DNA of 64,000 bases from Pseudomonas bharatica CSV86 (GTDB lineage: Bacteria; Pseudomonadota; Gammaproteobacteria; Pseudomonadales; Pseudomonadaceae). The stretch's first letter is position 1. The number at the start of each line of letters is the position of its first letter. The notes below the pieces were generated by a model that saw only the letters and a program-made list of their open reading frames with translations, had not been told where the DNA came from and ran no database searches. The DNA is taken from positions 124,001-188,000 of the forward strand of contig NZ_AMWJ02000002.1 of NCBI RefSeq assembly GCF_000319305.2, written 5' to 3'. Shown here in pieces: positions 49,250 to 61,241 of the stretch. Both the position numbers and the translations under genes were made by a program.

Positions 49250-49996
49250 TCAGTTGCCCTGCGCCAGTTGCTGCCACAGGGCCGGGGCACCGGCGGACTT
49301 GGCCACCGCTTCGAGGCGGGCAAGGTGGGCTTCGAGTTCCTCGGGCGTGGCGCGGATGATACGTCCGGCCTGCCGGCTTGCGGGCAGACGGCGGATCTCG
49401 CTGCCCTGGTTCGCCGCACCCTCACCCTCGCCCTCGGTGCCAGCCAGCGACAGGCTGGTCTGGCCACCGGTCATCGCCAGGAAGACATCGGCGAGCAGCT
49501 CGGAGTCGAGCAAGGCGCCGTGCAATTCACGACCGGAGTTGTCGATGCCGTAGCGTTTGCACAAGGCATCGAGGCTGTTGCGCTGCCCCGGATGGCGCTC
49601 ACGGGCCATCATCAGGGTGTCGAGAATCTCGCAATGCTGCGACAGGTCGGCGCGATCCTGCTGGCCGATCAGGGCGAATTCATTGTTGAGGAAGCCAACG
49701 TCGAACGATGCGTTGTGGATGACCAGGCGCGCGCCCTGGATGAACTCGAAGAACTCGTCGGCGACTTCAGCGAAACGCGGCTTGCCCACAAGGAAGGCGT
49801 CGGTGATGCCGTGAACGCCGATGGCAGCCTCGTCGCTTGGACGATCCGGCTGCAGATAGACGTGGAAGTGACGCCCGCTCAAACGCCGACCGATCAGTTC
49901 GACACAACCGATCTCGATGACCCGGTGGCCATCGGTCACCGGCATACCGGTGGTTTCGGTATCGAGGACTACCGACCTGTTGTTTTGCAAATCCAC
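49250..49996 (-). CDS. dnaQ: DNA polymerase III epsilon subunit (3'-5' exonuclease)
   Basis: 248 residues. DEDDh exonuclease motifs are visible: Exo I VLDTETTG, Exo II HNASFDVGFLNNEF, and Exo III HGALLDSELLADVF. It proofreads replication as part of Pol III core. The C-terminal tail binds the alpha subunit. 86 bases after rnhA. Confidence 0.96.
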   Translation of the reverse strand: MDLQNNRSVVLDTETTGMPVTDGHRVIEIGCVELIGRRLSGRHFHVYLQPDRPSDEAAIGVHGITDAFLVGKPRFAEVADEFFEFIQGARLVIHNASFDVGFLNNEFALIGQQDRADLSQHCEILDTLMMARERHPGQRNSLDALCKRYGIDNSGRELHGALLDSELLADVFLAMTGGQTSLSLAGTEGEGEGAANQGSEIRRLPASRQAGRIIRATPEELEAHLARLEAVAKSAGAPALWQQLAQGN

Positions 49997-50082
49997 GCCG
50001 GTGATCTCCTGCCGTGTTGCTGAAAACGGCGAATCTTAACCCAGCTTCGCCATGGCGTCCCGGAGATTCATCGGCACGCGCC

Positions 50083-50529
50083 TCAGCGCATGCCGCGGAC
50101 CTCGTCGACTCCGCGATTGGCCAACTGGTCGGCACGTTCGTTGCCGTGATGGCCGATATGGCCGCGTACCCATTGCCACTTGACCTTGTGCCGGTTGACC
50201 TGCTCGTCGAGCAACTGCCAGAGATCGGCGTTCTTCACCGGTTCCTTGGCGGCCGTCTTCCAGCCCCGTTTCTTCCAGTTGGTCATCCACTCGGTGATGC
50301 CTTTCATCACGTACTGGGAGTCGGTCACCAGGAGCACCTCGCACTCGCGACGCAGCGCCTCCAGGCCCTTGATGGCCGCCATCAGTTCCATGCGGTTGTT
50401 GGTGGTTTCCCGCTCGCCACCCCAGAGCTCCTTCTCGACCCCCTTGTAGATCATCAGGACGCCCCACCCGCCTGGGCCGGGATTGCCCTTGCAGGCACCA
50501 TCGGTGTAGATCTCGACGCTATCGCTCAT
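50083..50529 (-). CDS. rnhA: Ribonuclease HI
   Basis: 148 residues with the acidic active site: Asp in [11 protein letters not shown], Glu in [13 protein letters not shown], Asp in LLVTDSQYV, and Asp in NERADQLAN. It cuts RNA in RNA-DNA hybrids. Its ATG overlaps the end of the methyltransferase gene by 3 bases. Confidence 0.97.
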   Translation of the reverse strand: MSDSVEIYTDGACKGNPGPGGWGVLMIYKGVEKELWGGERETTNNRMELMAAIKGLEALRRECEVLLVTDSQYVMKGITEWMTNWKKRGWKTAAKEPVKNADLWQLLDEQVNRHKVKWQWVRGHIGHHGNERADQLANRGVDEVRGMR

Positions 50530-51319
50530 GTACAGCCTTTTTCATCGTTGAAAGGTCTGCCTTCCGGGTGGGGCGCCTGGCGATTGACCTTGGCCAGCGG
50601 CAGCGGCAGCAGCTTGCCCATCGGCTCGCGGCGCTCCTGGCGCAACGGTCGCAGGCCGACCACCATCTTGCGCGCGACAAGCAGGTAGACCCCGCCACCG
50701 GAGCCCTGCCAGCGCCCGGCAAGACGCTCCCACCCCGCCAACCGGGCTTGCCAGGCCGGCGAGGCAAGCGGCGGACGATAGCACCCGAACCGGCGTTTCT
50801 CCAGCGCGAACCCCAGCAGGTTGAGCCAGTCGCCAACCCGCGACGGCGAGATGCAGCGAGCCTTGCGCAAGGCATCGTGGGCGAATACACGACGAATGCC
50901 CCAACTGCTCCAGGGGTTGATGCCGACGATCAGCAGGTGCCCCCCGGGCGCACACTGCTGGCCGCTTCGCGGAGCAGGCCGTGGGGCGACAGGGAAAAGT
51001 CCAGGCCATGTTGCAGCACCACAACGTCGGCCGCATGTTCGCTGAGCGGCCAGGCCTGCTCCTCGCAAACGATTTCGACTCCCGGCAGTGGCGCACCGAG
51101 CCGCACGTTGCGCTGCACCTGGGGGGCCGTGGGGGGTGGCTCGGCGCCAGGTCCGTAATGGACCAGATAGCCACCAAAATAACGGCCCAGTTCGTCCTCG
51201 AGCAGGCGCTGCTCCTCGGCGAGCATCAGTTGTCCCAAGGGCCCGGCGAACCAGTCGCGGGCCAGGGTGATCAGTTCGAGCCATTGCGGATCGGCGTGGG
51301 CGAAGGCTTGATCGGTCAT
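50526..51319 (-). pseudogene. Class I SAM-dependent methyltransferase, interrupted by a -1 frameshift
   Basis: Homologue of the gene between rnhA and gloB in P. aeruginosa (PA1814). ATG 51319 follows GGGAG. The first frame runs to ...REAASSVRPGGTC and stops; the next frame continues HLLIVGINPWSSWGIRRVF, joined at a run of six C (50940-50945, G on the coding strand). One extra base restores a protein of about 264 residues with the methyltransferase strands VVVLQHGLDFSLSPHGLL and LLIVGINPWS. The substrate is unknown. Probably an artefact. Confidence 0.82.
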
Positions 51320-51398
51320 TGCATTCTCCCTTGAAGGTTCTCGATGGAACACATAGCTACTAAGATGCACCCTTGTCCCACGTTTGGCGAATCGCTCG

Positions 51399-52178
51399 AT
51401 GATACAGATAGAAGCCTTGCCCGCTTTCAATGACAACTACATCTGGTTGTTGCAGGACGCCGAAAGCCGCCGCTGCGCAGTAGTCGATCCGGGCGATCCG
51501 GCACCGGTGCTGGAGTGGCTTGGGCAGCATCCCGGATGGCGCCTGGAGGATATCCTCGTGACCCATCATCACCATGACCATACCGGCGGTGTCGAAACCC
51601 TGAAGGCGGCCACCGGCGCGCGGGTCTGCGGGCCGGCCAGCGAAGCCATTCCCGGACGCGACCTGGCCCTTAAAGACAACGCGGTGGTACGGGTCCTGGA
51701 TACCGACTTCCGGGTCTTCGCGGTTCCCGGCCACACCCTCGGGCACATCGCCTACTTCAGCGACCAGCCCGCCACGCCCTTGCTCTTCAGCGGCGACACC
51801 CTGTTCGCCGCCGGCTGCGGCAGGTTGTTCGAAGGCACGCCGCAGCAGATGCACGACTCACTGCAACGCCTGGCTGCCTTGCCGGGAACGACGCTGGTGT
51901 ACTGCGCACATGAATACACCCTGAGCAACCTGCGTTTTGCCTGCGCCGTCGAGCCGGCCAACCAGCAGGTTCTAGCACGGTTCGAAGAAGTTTCCCGCTT
52001 GCGTGCGGAAAATCGCATCACCTTGCCCTCGACCATCGCCCTGGAACGTCTGACCAACCCTTTTTTGCGAGTGGAAGAAACATCCGTTAAAGAAAAAGCA
52101 GACGAACGGACGGGAGCCTTAAACCCTACGCCAAGTGCTGTTTTTGCTGGGCTGAGGGCATGGAAGGATAAGTTCTGA
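51399..52178 (+). CDS. gloB: Hydroxyacylglutathione hydrolase (glyoxalase II)
   Basis: 259 residues. The metallo-beta-lactamase metal site [10 protein letters not shown], plus [29 protein letters not shown] and the C-terminal glutathione-binding region (NPFLR, then [11 protein letters not shown]). It hydrolyses S-lactoylglutathione to D-lactate and glutathione. ATG 51399 gives the standard N-terminus [16 protein letters not shown]. Divergent from the methyltransferase gene, sharing a 79-base promoter region. Confidence 0.95.
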   Translation: MIQIEALPAFNDNYIWLLQDAESRRCAVVDPGDPAPVLEWLGQHPGWRLEDILVTHHHHDHTGGVETLKAATGARVCGPASEAIPGRDLALKDNAVVRVLDTDFRVFAVPGHTLGHIAYFSDQPATPLLFSGDTLFAAGCGRLFEGTPQQMHDSLQRLAALPGTTLVYCAHEYTLSNLRFACAVEPANQQVLARFEEVSRLRAENRITLPSTIALERLTNPFLRVEETSVKEKADERTGALNPTPSAVFAGLRAWKDKF

Positions 52179-52278
52179 TGATTGCCGCTTGATGACCGGC
52201 TGGTTCTGAAAGGTTGACCCGCCTGGGGGCGCTTTCTAGAATCGCCCGACATTTTCGCCCGGAACTCTGTCCCAGCCA

Positions 52279-53723
52279 ATGTCGTCCAATCGCCGCAGAA
52301 CCTTCACCACCGTCGCCATGACGCGCCTTGCACAGGCCGTCGCGCTCGGCCTGACAGCCACCCTCGTGGGCTGCCAGAGCACCAGTCAAATGGGCGACAA
52401 CGAAGCCGTTCGCATGCACGTCCAGCCCCGCGTGAAGCACAAGCCTGTGTTCGTCCAGGCCAAGCCCGCCGAGCAGGCGCCGCAGGACGTCTGGGAGCGC
52501 ATTCGCCAGGGCTTCCAGTTGCAGGACGATATCGGCGTCAACCCGCGTATCGAGCAGCAGCGCCTGTGGTTTGCCAGCAACCCGAGTTTCCTCGAGACCG
52601 CTGGCGACCGCAGCAGCCTCTATATCCACTACATCGTCGAGCGCCTCGAAGAACGCGAAATGCCACTGGAGCTGGCCCTGTTGCCGGCAATCGAGAGCGC
52701 CTACAACCCGCTGGCCTATTCCCGTGCCCACGCGGTCGGACTGTGGCAGTTCATTCCCTCCACGGGGCGTCACTACAACCTGCGCCAGACCCGTTTCTAC
52801 GATGGCCGCCGCGACATCACCGCGTCGACCAACGCCGCGCTGGACTACCTGACCCGCCTGCACGACATGTTCAACGGCGACTGGCTGCTGGCCCTGGCCG
52901 CCTACAACGCGGGCGAAGGCACCGTCAGCCGGGCTATCGAGCGCAACGAACGGCTCGGCCTGCCAACCGACTACTGGAACCTGCCGCTGCCCCAGGAAAC
53001 CCGCGACTACGTGCCGAAGCTGCTGGCCCTGTCCCAGGTGGTGCTGACTCCGGAGGCCTACGGGGTCAACCTCAATCCGATCGCCAACGAACCCTACTTC
53101 GAAGCCGTTGCCATCAAGGACCGCCTCGACCTGTCGCGGGTCGCCGCCCTGGCCGAGATCGACGAGGACGAGCTGTTCCAGCTCAATCCTGCCTTCAAGA
53201 AACGCATGACCGTGGATGGCCCCAGCAGTTGCTGGTGCCCACTGCCAAGGCACAACTGCTGACCAGCAGCCTGTCGAGCATGAAGCCCGAGGAACTGCTC
53301 GCCCTGCAACCCCAGGCCGCAGTGTTCAAGGCCGCCCTCGCCGAAGCCGAAACCCCGCCTGCACGCAGCGTGCGCTACAAGGTCAAGCGTGGCGACAGCC
53401 TGGGCAGCATCGCCAAGGCCAACCGGGTCAGCGTCAAGGACCTGCAACGCTGGAACAAGCTCAAGGGCAACCGCCTGAGCGCAGGCCAGACCCTGGTCAT
53501 GAACAGCAGCCAGCCGGCCATCAAGCTGGCCTCGACCACGAAGTCGGCACCTGCTGCCGGCAACAAGCAGCGCGCCACCCAGTACAAGGTGCGCAAGGGT
53601 GATTCGCTGTACCTGGTCGCCAAACGCTTCAATGTCGAGATGCAACATCTCAAGCGCTGGAATCCGCGCAGCGGCCAGGCTTTGAAGCCAGGCCAGACAC
53701 TCACCGTCTACCTGCCTCATTGA
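52279..53723 (+). pseudogene. mltD: Membrane-bound lytic transglycosylase D, interrupted by a -1 frameshift
   Basis: Lipoprotein (lipobox LVGC) that cuts peptidoglycan glycan strands. The SLT domain has the catalytic Glu in LPAIESAYNPLAYS and the signature AVGLWQFIPSTGRHY and ALAAYNAGEGTV. The first frame ends ...TVDGPSSCWCPLP; the other frame continues QQLLVPTAKAQLL and carries two LysM repeats (YKVKRGDSLGSIAKANRV, YKVRKGDSLYLVAKRFNV). The join is the CCCC run at 53220-53223; one extra C restores about 481 residues. If real, the truncated enzyme would keep SLT but lose both cell-wall-binding LysM units. Confidence 0.9.
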
Positions 53724-53841
53724 TAAAGGAAGGCGCCGCCCGACTGCGGCGCCAGACGCCACGGATGCGCTCTTTTTCCTGCCGATACAAGCTGTTACTG
53801 TAGGGAAACAAAGCCCAAGCCGCCTGGATCGGATCGCCGAC

Positions 53842-55670
53842 TTGATACGTCCCCTCCTGCTGTCATTCAGCCTGGCCTTGAGCTTTCCCGCGGGCGCAAC
53901 GATCACCGAAAGTCACGGTTACGCCCAGTTCGGCACGCTCAAGTACCCAGCCAAATTTACCCACTTCGATTGGGTCAACCCGCAAGCGCCAAAAGGCGGC
54001 ACCTTGCGTGCCATGGCATTCGGCACCTTTGACACCCTCAATCCCTATACCTTCAAGGGCAGCAGCCCGGTTACCACGCCGAACTTCCTGCAATACGGGG
54101 TCAACGAGCTCAATGAAACGCTGATGGTCGGCACCGGCCAGTACGACCCGTCCGGAGACGAGGCGACGTCGAGCTACGGGCTGATCGCCCGTTCGGTCGA
54201 ATATGCGGAAGACCGCAGCTGGGTGGTCTTCAACCTGCGTCCGGAGGCGCGTTTCCATGATGGCCGGCCGATCACCGCGGCGGATGTCGCATTTTCCTAC
54301 CGCACCCTGCTCAAGGAAGGCCACCCGATCTACCGCACCAACCTCCAGGAGGTCGAACGGGTCGATGTGCTCAACCCCAGCGCATCCGCTTCGTCTTCAA
54401 GCGTGCCGGCAATCCCCTGCTGATCCTGCGTCTCGGTGAAATGCCCGTGCTGCCACAGCATTACTGGCAAGGGCGCGACTTCAAGGCCACCACCTTCGAG
54501 CCACCACTGGGTAGTGGCCCGTATCGCATCAGCGAGGTACAGCCGGGCCGGCGCCTGGTGTTCGAGCGAGTCAAGGACTGGTGGGGCAAGGACCTGCCGG
54601 TCAATCGGGGCAAGTACAACTTCGATCGCGTCGAGTACGAGTTCTATCGCGACAGCGACGTGGCATTCGAAGCCTTCAAGGCCGGCGAGTTCGACATCTA
54701 TATCGAGCACCAGGCGAAAAACTGGGCCAATGGCTACAACTTTCCGGCGGTGCGTCGTGGCCAAGTGATAAAGGCGCAGATCAAGCACCAGATCCCGACC
54801 CAGACCCAAGGGCTGTTCATGAACAGCCGGCGTGCAGCCTTTGCCGATCGCCGCGTACGCCAGGCGCTGGGCCTGATGTTCGACTTCGAATGGACCAACC
54901 GGGCACTGTTCAGCAGCGCCTACCGGCGTGCCACCAGCTTCTATCCCAATAGCGAATTCAGCGCCGGAGGCTTGCCGGTGGGCAAGGAGTGGCTGCTGCT
55001 GGCGCCATACCGTGACCAATTGCCCGCCGCGATGTTCACCAAACCCTTCGCCGTCAGCCAGACCGACGGCCGCGGGATCAGCCGCGACCAGTTGCGCCAG
55101 GCCCTGGAACTGCTCGGCAAGGCCGGCTGGAAGCTCGACGGGCAGCGTCTGCTGAACAGCAACGGCCAGCCGCTCAGGCTGGAGATCCTGCTGGTCAATC
55201 CGAACCTGGAACGCATTCTCCAGCCCTACGTGGAGAACCTCGCCAGCATCGGCATCGACGCGCGCCTGCGAACTGTCGACCGGGCCCAGTACAAGCAGCG
55301 CCTGGACCAGTTCGATTTCGACATGATCCTGATGACCCTGACCCAGACCCTCAGCCCCGGGCTGGAACAATGGCAGTATTTCCATTCCAGCCAGGCCAGC
55401 ACCAAGGGCAGCAAGAACTACGCCGGAGTCGACAGCCCGGTGGTCGACCACCTGCTCGACGCCCTTCTCGCCTCACAGACCCGTGATGACCAGGTGGCCG
55501 CCACCCGCGCCCTGGATCGGGTGCTGTCGTGGCAGTACTACATGATTCCCAACTGGTATCTCGACTATCACCGCCTGGCCTACCGCAACCGGTTCGCCTT
55601 CGTCACCACCCCGCCCTATACCCTGGGGCTGAATACCTGGTGGCTCAAGCCTTCGGAGAACGCCCAATGA
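53842..55670 (+). pseudogene. nppA1: Peptide ABC transporter substrate-binding protein NppA1, interrupted by a -1 frameshift
   Basis: Periplasmic binding protein of the YejA/SBP_bac_5 family. The signal peptide LLSFSLALSFPAGA is followed by YAQFGTLKYPAKFTHFDWVN. The first frame breaks after ERVDVLNPS; the second continues QRIRFVFKRAGNPLLILRL. The join is CCCC at 54375-54378. Restored length is about 609 residues. The start is TTG 53842. The stop overlaps nppA2 by 4 bases (ATGA). Homologous to PA1811; the npp system takes up oligopeptides and, in P. aeruginosa, peptidyl-nucleoside antibiotics. Confidence 0.86.
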
Positions 55671-57514
55671 TGCCGATGCCCCATCTGCGCCTGATGCTCG
55701 GCGGCCTGCTTCTGGCCGGCCTGAGCCTGCCGGGTCTGGCTGCGCCGCAGCATGCCGTGACCCTTTACAACGAAGCGCCGAAGTACCCGGCGGACTTCAA
55801 GCATTTCGACTATGTGAATCCCGACGCGCCAAAGGGCGGCACCTTCCGCGAGAATGGTTTCGGCAGCTTCGACAGCCTCAACCCGTTCATCAGCAAGGGT
55901 GTGCCGGCAGACAACATCGACCTGGTATACGACACGCTGGCCCGCGCCAGCCTGGACGAGCCCTTCACCGAGTACGGCCTGCTGGCCAAGCAGATCGAGA
56001 AAGCCCCGGACAACAGTTGGGTGCGTTTCTACCTGCGCCCGGAAGCGCGTTTTCATGACGGTACACCGGTGCGCGCGGAAGACGTGGTGTTCACCTTCAA
56101 TACCCTGATGAAAAGCGGCGCCCCGATGTTCCGCGGTTATTACGCGGACGTCGCCGAGGTCGTCGCCGAAGACCCGCTCAAGGTCCTGTTCAAGTTCAAG
56201 CACAGCAACAACCGTGAGCTTCCGCTGATCCTCGGGCAGCTCGCCGTGCTGCCGAAACACTTCTGGGAAAGCCGCGACTTCACCAAGGGCAGCCTGGAAA
56301 TCCCGGTGGGCAGCGGGCCGTACAAGGTCGCAGAGGTCAAGCCAGGACGCTCGATCCGCCTGGTGCGCGACAAGAACTACTGGGGCAAGGACCTGCCCAT
56401 CAACCGCGGCTTCTACAACTTCGACACCATCACCGTCGACTATTACCGCGACAACACCGTAGCCCTCGAAGCGCTCAAGGCCGGGCAGTTCGACTACTGG
56501 TTCGAGACCAGCGCGAAGAACTGGGCCACCGCCTACAACATCCCCGCCGTTCGGGAAAAACGCCTGATCCGCGAGGAGATCCCCAATGGCACGCCCACCG
56601 GCATGCAGGGCTTCGTCTTCAACCTGCGTCGCCCGGTGTTCCAGGACGTGCGGGTGCGCCAGGCGCTGAGCCTGCTGCTGGACTTCGAATGGACCAACAA
56701 ACAGTTGTTCAACGGGGCCTACACCCGCACCGGAAGCTATTTCGAAAACTCGGAGATGGCCGCCCGGGGCCTGCCTGGCCCCGATGAGCTAAAGCTCCTG
56801 GAACCGCTGCGCGGCAGGATTCCCGAGCAGGTCTTCAGCGAGGAATTCAAGAACCCGGTCACCGACGCCAGCGGCATGATCCGCGAACAGCAGCGCCAGG
56901 CCTACAAACTGCTCCAGGATGCCGGCTGGCGCATTGAGAACGACCGGATGGTGAATGCCCAGGGCAAGCCACTGACCATCGAGTTCCTGCTCGCACAGAC
57001 CGAGTTCGAACGCATCCTCCTGCCTTACAAGCGCAACCTTGCCGATCTCGGCATCACCCTGAATATCCGCCGCGTCGATGTCGCCGAATACATCAACCGC
57101 CTGCGCTCCCGGGACTTCGACATGATCGTGGGCGGTTTCCCGCAATCGAATTCCCCGGGTAACGAACAGCGCGAGTTCTGGCAGAGCAGCAGCGCCGAGA
57201 ACCCGGGCAGCCGCAACTACATGGGCCTCAAGGACCCGGCCGTCGATAGCCTGGTGGAATCGCTGATCAACGCCGACTCGCGGCAGAGCCTGATTGCCCA
57301 TACCCGCGCGCTCGACCGCGTATTGCTCTGGGGTTACTACGTAGTGCCGAACTGGCATATCAAGACCTGGCGCGTGGCCTACTGGAACCATATCGGCCAC
57401 CCGGACACTCCGCCCAAGTACGATATCGGCATCAATACCTGGTGGATCAAGCCCGAGGTCAAGCCGGCCACCCCGGTGACGCCGCAGGACACCGCAGCCG
57501 ACGGGGAACAGTAA
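55667..57514 (+). CDS. nppA2: Peptide ABC transporter substrate-binding protein NppA2
   Basis: 615-residue YejA-type periplasmic binding protein with a signal peptide ([18 protein letters not shown]). It is similar along its length to NppA1 ([38 protein letters not shown]), so the pair arose by tandem duplication. ATG 55667 has GGAG 9 bases upstream. Followed 1 base later by nppB. Confidence 0.9.
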   Translation: MMPMPHLRLMLGGLLLAGLSLPGLAAPQHAVTLYNEAPKYPADFKHFDYVNPDAPKGGTFRENGFGSFDSLNPFISKGVPADNIDLVYDTLARASLDEPFTEYGLLAKQIEKAPDNSWVRFYLRPEARFHDGTPVRAEDVVFTFNTLMKSGAPMFRGYYADVAEVVAEDPLKVLFKFKHSNNRELPLILGQLAVLPKHFWESRDFTKGSLEIPVGSGPYKVAEVKPGRSIRLVRDKNYWGKDLPINRGFYNFDTITVDYYRDNTVALEALKAGQFDYWFETSAKNWATAYNIPAVREKRLIREEIPNGTPTGMQGFVFNLRRPVFQDVRVRQALSLLLDFEWTNKQLFNGAYTRTGSYFENSEMAARGLPGPDELKLLEPLRGRIPEQVFSEEFKNPVTDASGMIREQQRQAYKLLQDAGWRIENDRMVNAQGKPLTIEFLLAQTEFERILLPYKRNLADLGITLNIRRVDVAEYINRLRSRDFDMIVGGFPQSNSPGNEQREFWQSSSAENPGSRNYMGLKDPAVDSLVESLINADSRQSLIAHTRALDRVLLWGYYVVPNWHIKTWRVAYWNHIGHPDTPPKYDIGINTWWIKPEVKPATPVTPQDTAADGEQ

Positions 57515-57515
57515 G

Positions 57516-58589
57516 ATGCTGGCCTACATCCTGCGGCGCCTGCTGCTGATCATCCCGACCCTGTTCGGCATCCTGATCATCAACTTCGTCATTATCCAGG
57601 CCGCTCCCGGCGGCCCGGTGGAACAGATGATCGCCAAGCTCGAAGGCTTCGAGGGCGCCACCAGCCGGATTGCCGGCGGAGGCGCCGAAGTCTCGGTGGC
57701 CGGCTCCAACTATCGCGGTGCGCAAGGCCTGGATCCGGCGCTGGTCAAGGAGATCGAGCGCATGTACGGCTTCGACAAGTCGGCGCCGGAACGCCTGTGG
57801 ATCATGGTCAAGAACTATGCCCGCCTGGACTTCGGCGACAGCTTCTTCCGCGATGCCAAGGTCGTCGACCTGATCGCGGAAAAACTGCCGGTGTCCATCT
57901 CCCTCGGGCTGTGGAGCACCCTGATCATGTACCTGGTATCGATTCCCCTGGGGATCGCCAAGGCCACCCGGCACGGCAGCCACTTCGATGTCTGGACCAG
58001 CTCGGCGATCATCGTCGGTTATGCGATCCCCGCCTTCCTCTTCGCCATCCTGCTCATCGTGGTCTTCGCCGGCGGCAGCTACCTGGACTGGTTCCCGTTG
58101 CGCGGACTGACGTCGAGCAACTTCGATGAACTGAGCACCTGGGGCAAGATCACCGACTACTTCTGGCACTTGGCCCTGCCGATCACCGCCCTGGTCATCG
58201 GCAACTTCGCCACCATGACCCTGTTGACCAAGAACAGCTTCCTCGACGAGATCAACAAGCAATACGTGGTCACGGCCAAGGCCAAGGGCCTGACGCCGAA
58301 CCGCGTGCTCTACGGCCATGTGTTCCGCAATGCGATGCTGCTGGTGATCGCCGGCTTCCCTTCGGCCTTCATCGGCATATTCTTCACCGGCTCGCTGCTG
58401 GTCGAGGTGATCTTCTCCCTCGACGGCCTCGGCCTGATGAGTTTCGAGGCTGCGATCAACCGCGATTACCCGGTGGTCTTCGGCACGCTGTTCATCTTCA
58501 CCCTGCTGGGGCTGGTGGTGAAACTGATCGGCGACCTGACCTACACCCTGGTCGATCCACGCATCGACTTCGAAAGCCGGGAGCACTGA
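57516..58589 (+). CDS. nppB: Peptide ABC transporter permease NppB (YejB-like)
   Basis: 357-residue inner-membrane permease. The N-terminal [20 protein letters not shown] is typical, and the EAA loop appears as [20 protein letters not shown]. Forms the channel with NppC. 1-base gap to each neighbour. Confidence 0.93.
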   Translation: MLAYILRRLLLIIPTLFGILIINFVIIQAAPGGPVEQMIAKLEGFEGATSRIAGGGAEVSVAGSNYRGAQGLDPALVKEIERMYGFDKSAPERLWIMVKNYARLDFGDSFFRDAKVVDLIAEKLPVSISLGLWSTLIMYLVSIPLGIAKATRHGSHFDVWTSSAIIVGYAIPAFLFAILLIVVFAGGSYLDWFPLRGLTSSNFDELSTWGKITDYFWHLALPITALVIGNFATMTLLTKNSFLDEINKQYVVTAKAKGLTPNRVLYGHVFRNAMLLVIAGFPSAFIGIFFTGSLLVEVIFSLDGLGLMSFEAAINRDYPVVFGTLFIFTLLGLVVKLIGDLTYTLVDPRIDFESREH

Positions 58590-58590
58590 G

Positions 58591-59610
58591 ATGAAACTGT
58601 CCCCTCTCAATCGCCGCCGCTTCGAGCGCTTCAAGGCCAACCGCCGCGGCTGGTGGTCGCTATGGCTGTTCGTGATCCTGTTCGGCCTGAGCCTTGGCGC
58701 GGAATTGATCGCCAACGACAAACCACTGGTGGTGCGCTACGACGGCGAGTTCTACTTCCCGGCGTTCAAGCGCTACCCAGAGACCACCTTCGGCGGCGAA
58801 TTCCCGCTCGAGGCCAACTACAAGAGCCCTTACATCCGCGACCTGCTGGAGAAGAAGCAGAGCTGGGTGGTCTGGGCGCCGATTCCATTCAGCTACCAGA
58901 GCATCAACTACGACCTCAAGGTCCCTGCCCCTGCGCCGCCTTCCGCGCAGAACTGGCTGGGCACCGATGACCAGGGGCGGGATGTGCTGGCAAGGGTGAT
59001 CTACGGCTTCCGTATCTCGGTGCTGTTCGCCCTGACGCTGACCGTGCTCAGCTCCATCATCGGCGTGATAGCCGGTGCGCTGCAGGGCTTTTATGGCGGC
59101 TGGGTCGATCTGGCCGGACAGCGCTTCCTGGAGGTCTGGTCGGGCCTGCCGGTGCTGTATCTGCTGATCATCCTGGCCAGCTTCGTCCAGCCCAACTTCT
59201 GGTGGCTGCTGGGGATCATGCTGCTGTTCTCCTGGATGAGCCTGGTGGATGTGGTGCGCGCGGAGTTCCTGCGCGGGCGCAACCTGGAATACGTGCGGGC
59301 CGCGCGCGCCCTCGGCATGCAGAACGCCGCGATCATGTACCGGCACATCCTGCCCAACGCCATGGTCTCGACCATGACCTTCCTGCCGTTCATTCTCACC
59401 GGCGCCATCGGTACCCTGACCGCACTGGACTTCCTCGGCTTCGGTCTGCCGCCGGGCGCTCCGTCCCTGGGCGAACTGGTGGCCCAGGGCAAATCCAATC
59501 TGCAGGCGCCATGGCTGGGCATCAGTGCCTTCGCCGTGCTGGCCCTGATGCTGAGCCTGCTGGTATTCATCGGCGAATCCGCCCGCGATGCCTTCGACCC
59601 GAGGAAATGA
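58591..59610 (+). CDS. nppC: Peptide ABC transporter permease NppC (YejE-like)
   Basis: 339-residue permease with the extended periplasmic N-terminal region typical of YejE, then NWLGTDDQGRDVLARVIYG and the EAA loop YVRAARALGMQNAAIMYRHI. Confidence 0.93.
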   Translation: MKLSPLNRRRFERFKANRRGWWSLWLFVILFGLSLGAELIANDKPLVVRYDGEFYFPAFKRYPETTFGGEFPLEANYKSPYIRDLLEKKQSWVVWAPIPFSYQSINYDLKVPAPAPPSAQNWLGTDDQGRDVLARVIYGFRISVLFALTLTVLSSIIGVIAGALQGFYGGWVDLAGQRFLEVWSGLPVLYLLIILASFVQPNFWWLLGIMLLFSWMSLVDVVRAEFLRGRNLEYVRAARALGMQNAAIMYRHILPNAMVSTMTFLPFILTGAIGTLTALDFLGFGLPPGAPSLGELVAQGKSNLQAPWLGISAFAVLALMLSLLVFIGESARDAFDPRK

Positions 59611-59611
59611 G

Positions 59612-61228
59612 ATGAACAAGGACACCTTGATCGAAGTGCGCGACCTTGCCGTCGAATTCGTCAGCGGTGCGCAACAGCAGCGTGTGGTCGAAAACGTCAG
59701 CTTCGATATACGCCGCGGCGAGACCCTGGCCCTGGTCGGTGAAAGTGGCTCCGGCAAATCGGTCACCGCCCACTCCATCCTGCGCCTGCTCCCCTACCCG
59801 CTGGCGCAGCACCCGGCCGGGAGCATCCGCTACGAAAACCAGGACCTCCTGCACCTGGACGAGAAGAAGATGCGCCATATCCGTGGCAACCGCATCGCCA
59901 TGATCTTCCAGGAGCCGATGACGTCGCTGAACCCGCTGCACAGCATCGAGAAGCAGATCAACGAAGTGCTGATGCTGCACAAGGGCCTGCGCGGCAAGGA
60001 AGCCACCGCACGGACCCTGGAGCTGCTGGAACTGGTGGGCATTCCCGACCCGGTCAAGCGCCTCAAGGCTCTGCCCCATGAGCTCTCGGGCGGCCAGCGG
60101 CAGCGAGTGATGATCGCCATGGCCCTGGCCAACGAGCCGGAGCTGCTGATCGCCGACGAACCGACCACCGCGCTGGACGTTACCGTCCAGTTGAAGATCC
60201 TTGAATTGCTCAAGAACCTGCAGGCCAGGCTGGGCATGGCGCTGTTACTGATCAGTCACGATCTGAACCTGGTGAAAAGAATTGCGCACCGCGTATGTGT
60301 CATGCAGCGCGGTTGCATCGTCGAACAGGCGTCGTGTGAAGAATTGTTCCGCGCTCCGCAGCATCCGTACACGAAAATGCTGCTCGGCGCCGAGCCCAGC
60401 GGCGGGCCGGCCGGCAACCCGGAAGGCGCGCCGTTGCTGGAAGTCGAAGACCTGCGGGTGTGGTTCCCGATCAAGAAAGGCTTGCTGCGCCGCACCGTGG
60501 ACCATGTCAAGGCGGTGGACGGCATCAACTTCAGCCTGCCTCAGGGCCAGACCCTGGGCATCGTCGGTGAAAGTGGCTCGGGCAAGTCAACGCTGGGCCT
60601 GGCCATCCTGCGGCTGATTGGCAGCCAGGGCGTCATCCGCTTCGAGAACCAGCGACTGGACGGCATGAGCCAGCAGCAGGTCCGACCGCTGCGACGCGAG
60701 ATGCAGGTGGTGTTCCAGGACCCCTTCGGCAGCCTCAGCCCGCGCATGTGCGTGAGCGACATCGTCGGAGAGGGCCTGCGCATTCATCGGATAGGCACGG
60801 AGGCGGAACAGGAACAAGCCATCATGGAGGCGCTCAGGGAAGTAGGTCTGGACCCGGAAACCCGGCACCGCTACCCTCACGAGTTTTCCGGAGGCCAACG
60901 ACAACGGATTGCCATTGCCCGGGCACTGGTATTGAAACCGGCGCTGATCCTGCTGGACGAGCCCACTTCGGCGCTCGACCGCACCGTTCAGCGCCAAGTG
61001 GTGGAACTGCTGCGCGCGCTGCAGACCAAGTACAACCTGACCTACCTGTTCATCAGCCATGACCTGGCGGTGGTCAAGGCGCTGAGTCACCAGTTGATGG
61101 TGGTCAAGCAAGGCCAGGTGGTCGAGCAAGGTCCGGCCGCGCAGATTTTCGCCGCACCACAACATTCGTATACACAGCAGCTGCTGGAGGCCGCTTTCCT
61201 GGCTCCCACGGCTGTCGATATAACCTGA
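59612..61228 (+). CDS. nppD: Peptide ABC transporter ATPase NppD (YejF-like, two ATPase domains)
   Basis: 538 residues. Two complete ATPase domains, each with Walker A ([20 protein letters not shown]), signature LSGGQRQRV / FSGGQRQRI and Walker B ([24 protein letters not shown]). ATG 59612 is used; it follows the nppC stop by 1 base. Confidence 0.94.
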   Translation: MNKDTLIEVRDLAVEFVSGAQQQRVVENVSFDIRRGETLALVGESGSGKSVTAHSILRLLPYPLAQHPAGSIRYENQDLLHLDEKKMRHIRGNRIAMIFQEPMTSLNPLHSIEKQINEVLMLHKGLRGKEATARTLELLELVGIPDPVKRLKALPHELSGGQRQRVMIAMALANEPELLIADEPTTALDVTVQLKILELLKNLQARLGMALLLISHDLNLVKRIAHRVCVMQRGCIVEQASCEELFRAPQHPYTKMLLGAEPSGGPAGNPEGAPLLEVEDLRVWFPIKKGLLRRTVDHVKAVDGINFSLPQGQTLGIVGESGSGKSTLGLAILRLIGSQGVIRFENQRLDGMSQQQVRPLRREMQVVFQDPFGSLSPRMCVSDIVGEGLRIHRIGTEAEQEQAIMEALREVGLDPETRHRYPHEFSGGQRQRIAIARALVLKPALILLDEPTSALDRTVQRQVVELLRALQTKYNLTYLFISHDLAVVKALSHQLMVVKQGQVVEQGPAAQIFAAPQHSYTQQLLEAAFLAPTAVDIT

Positions 61229-61241
61229 AGAGGAACAACAC

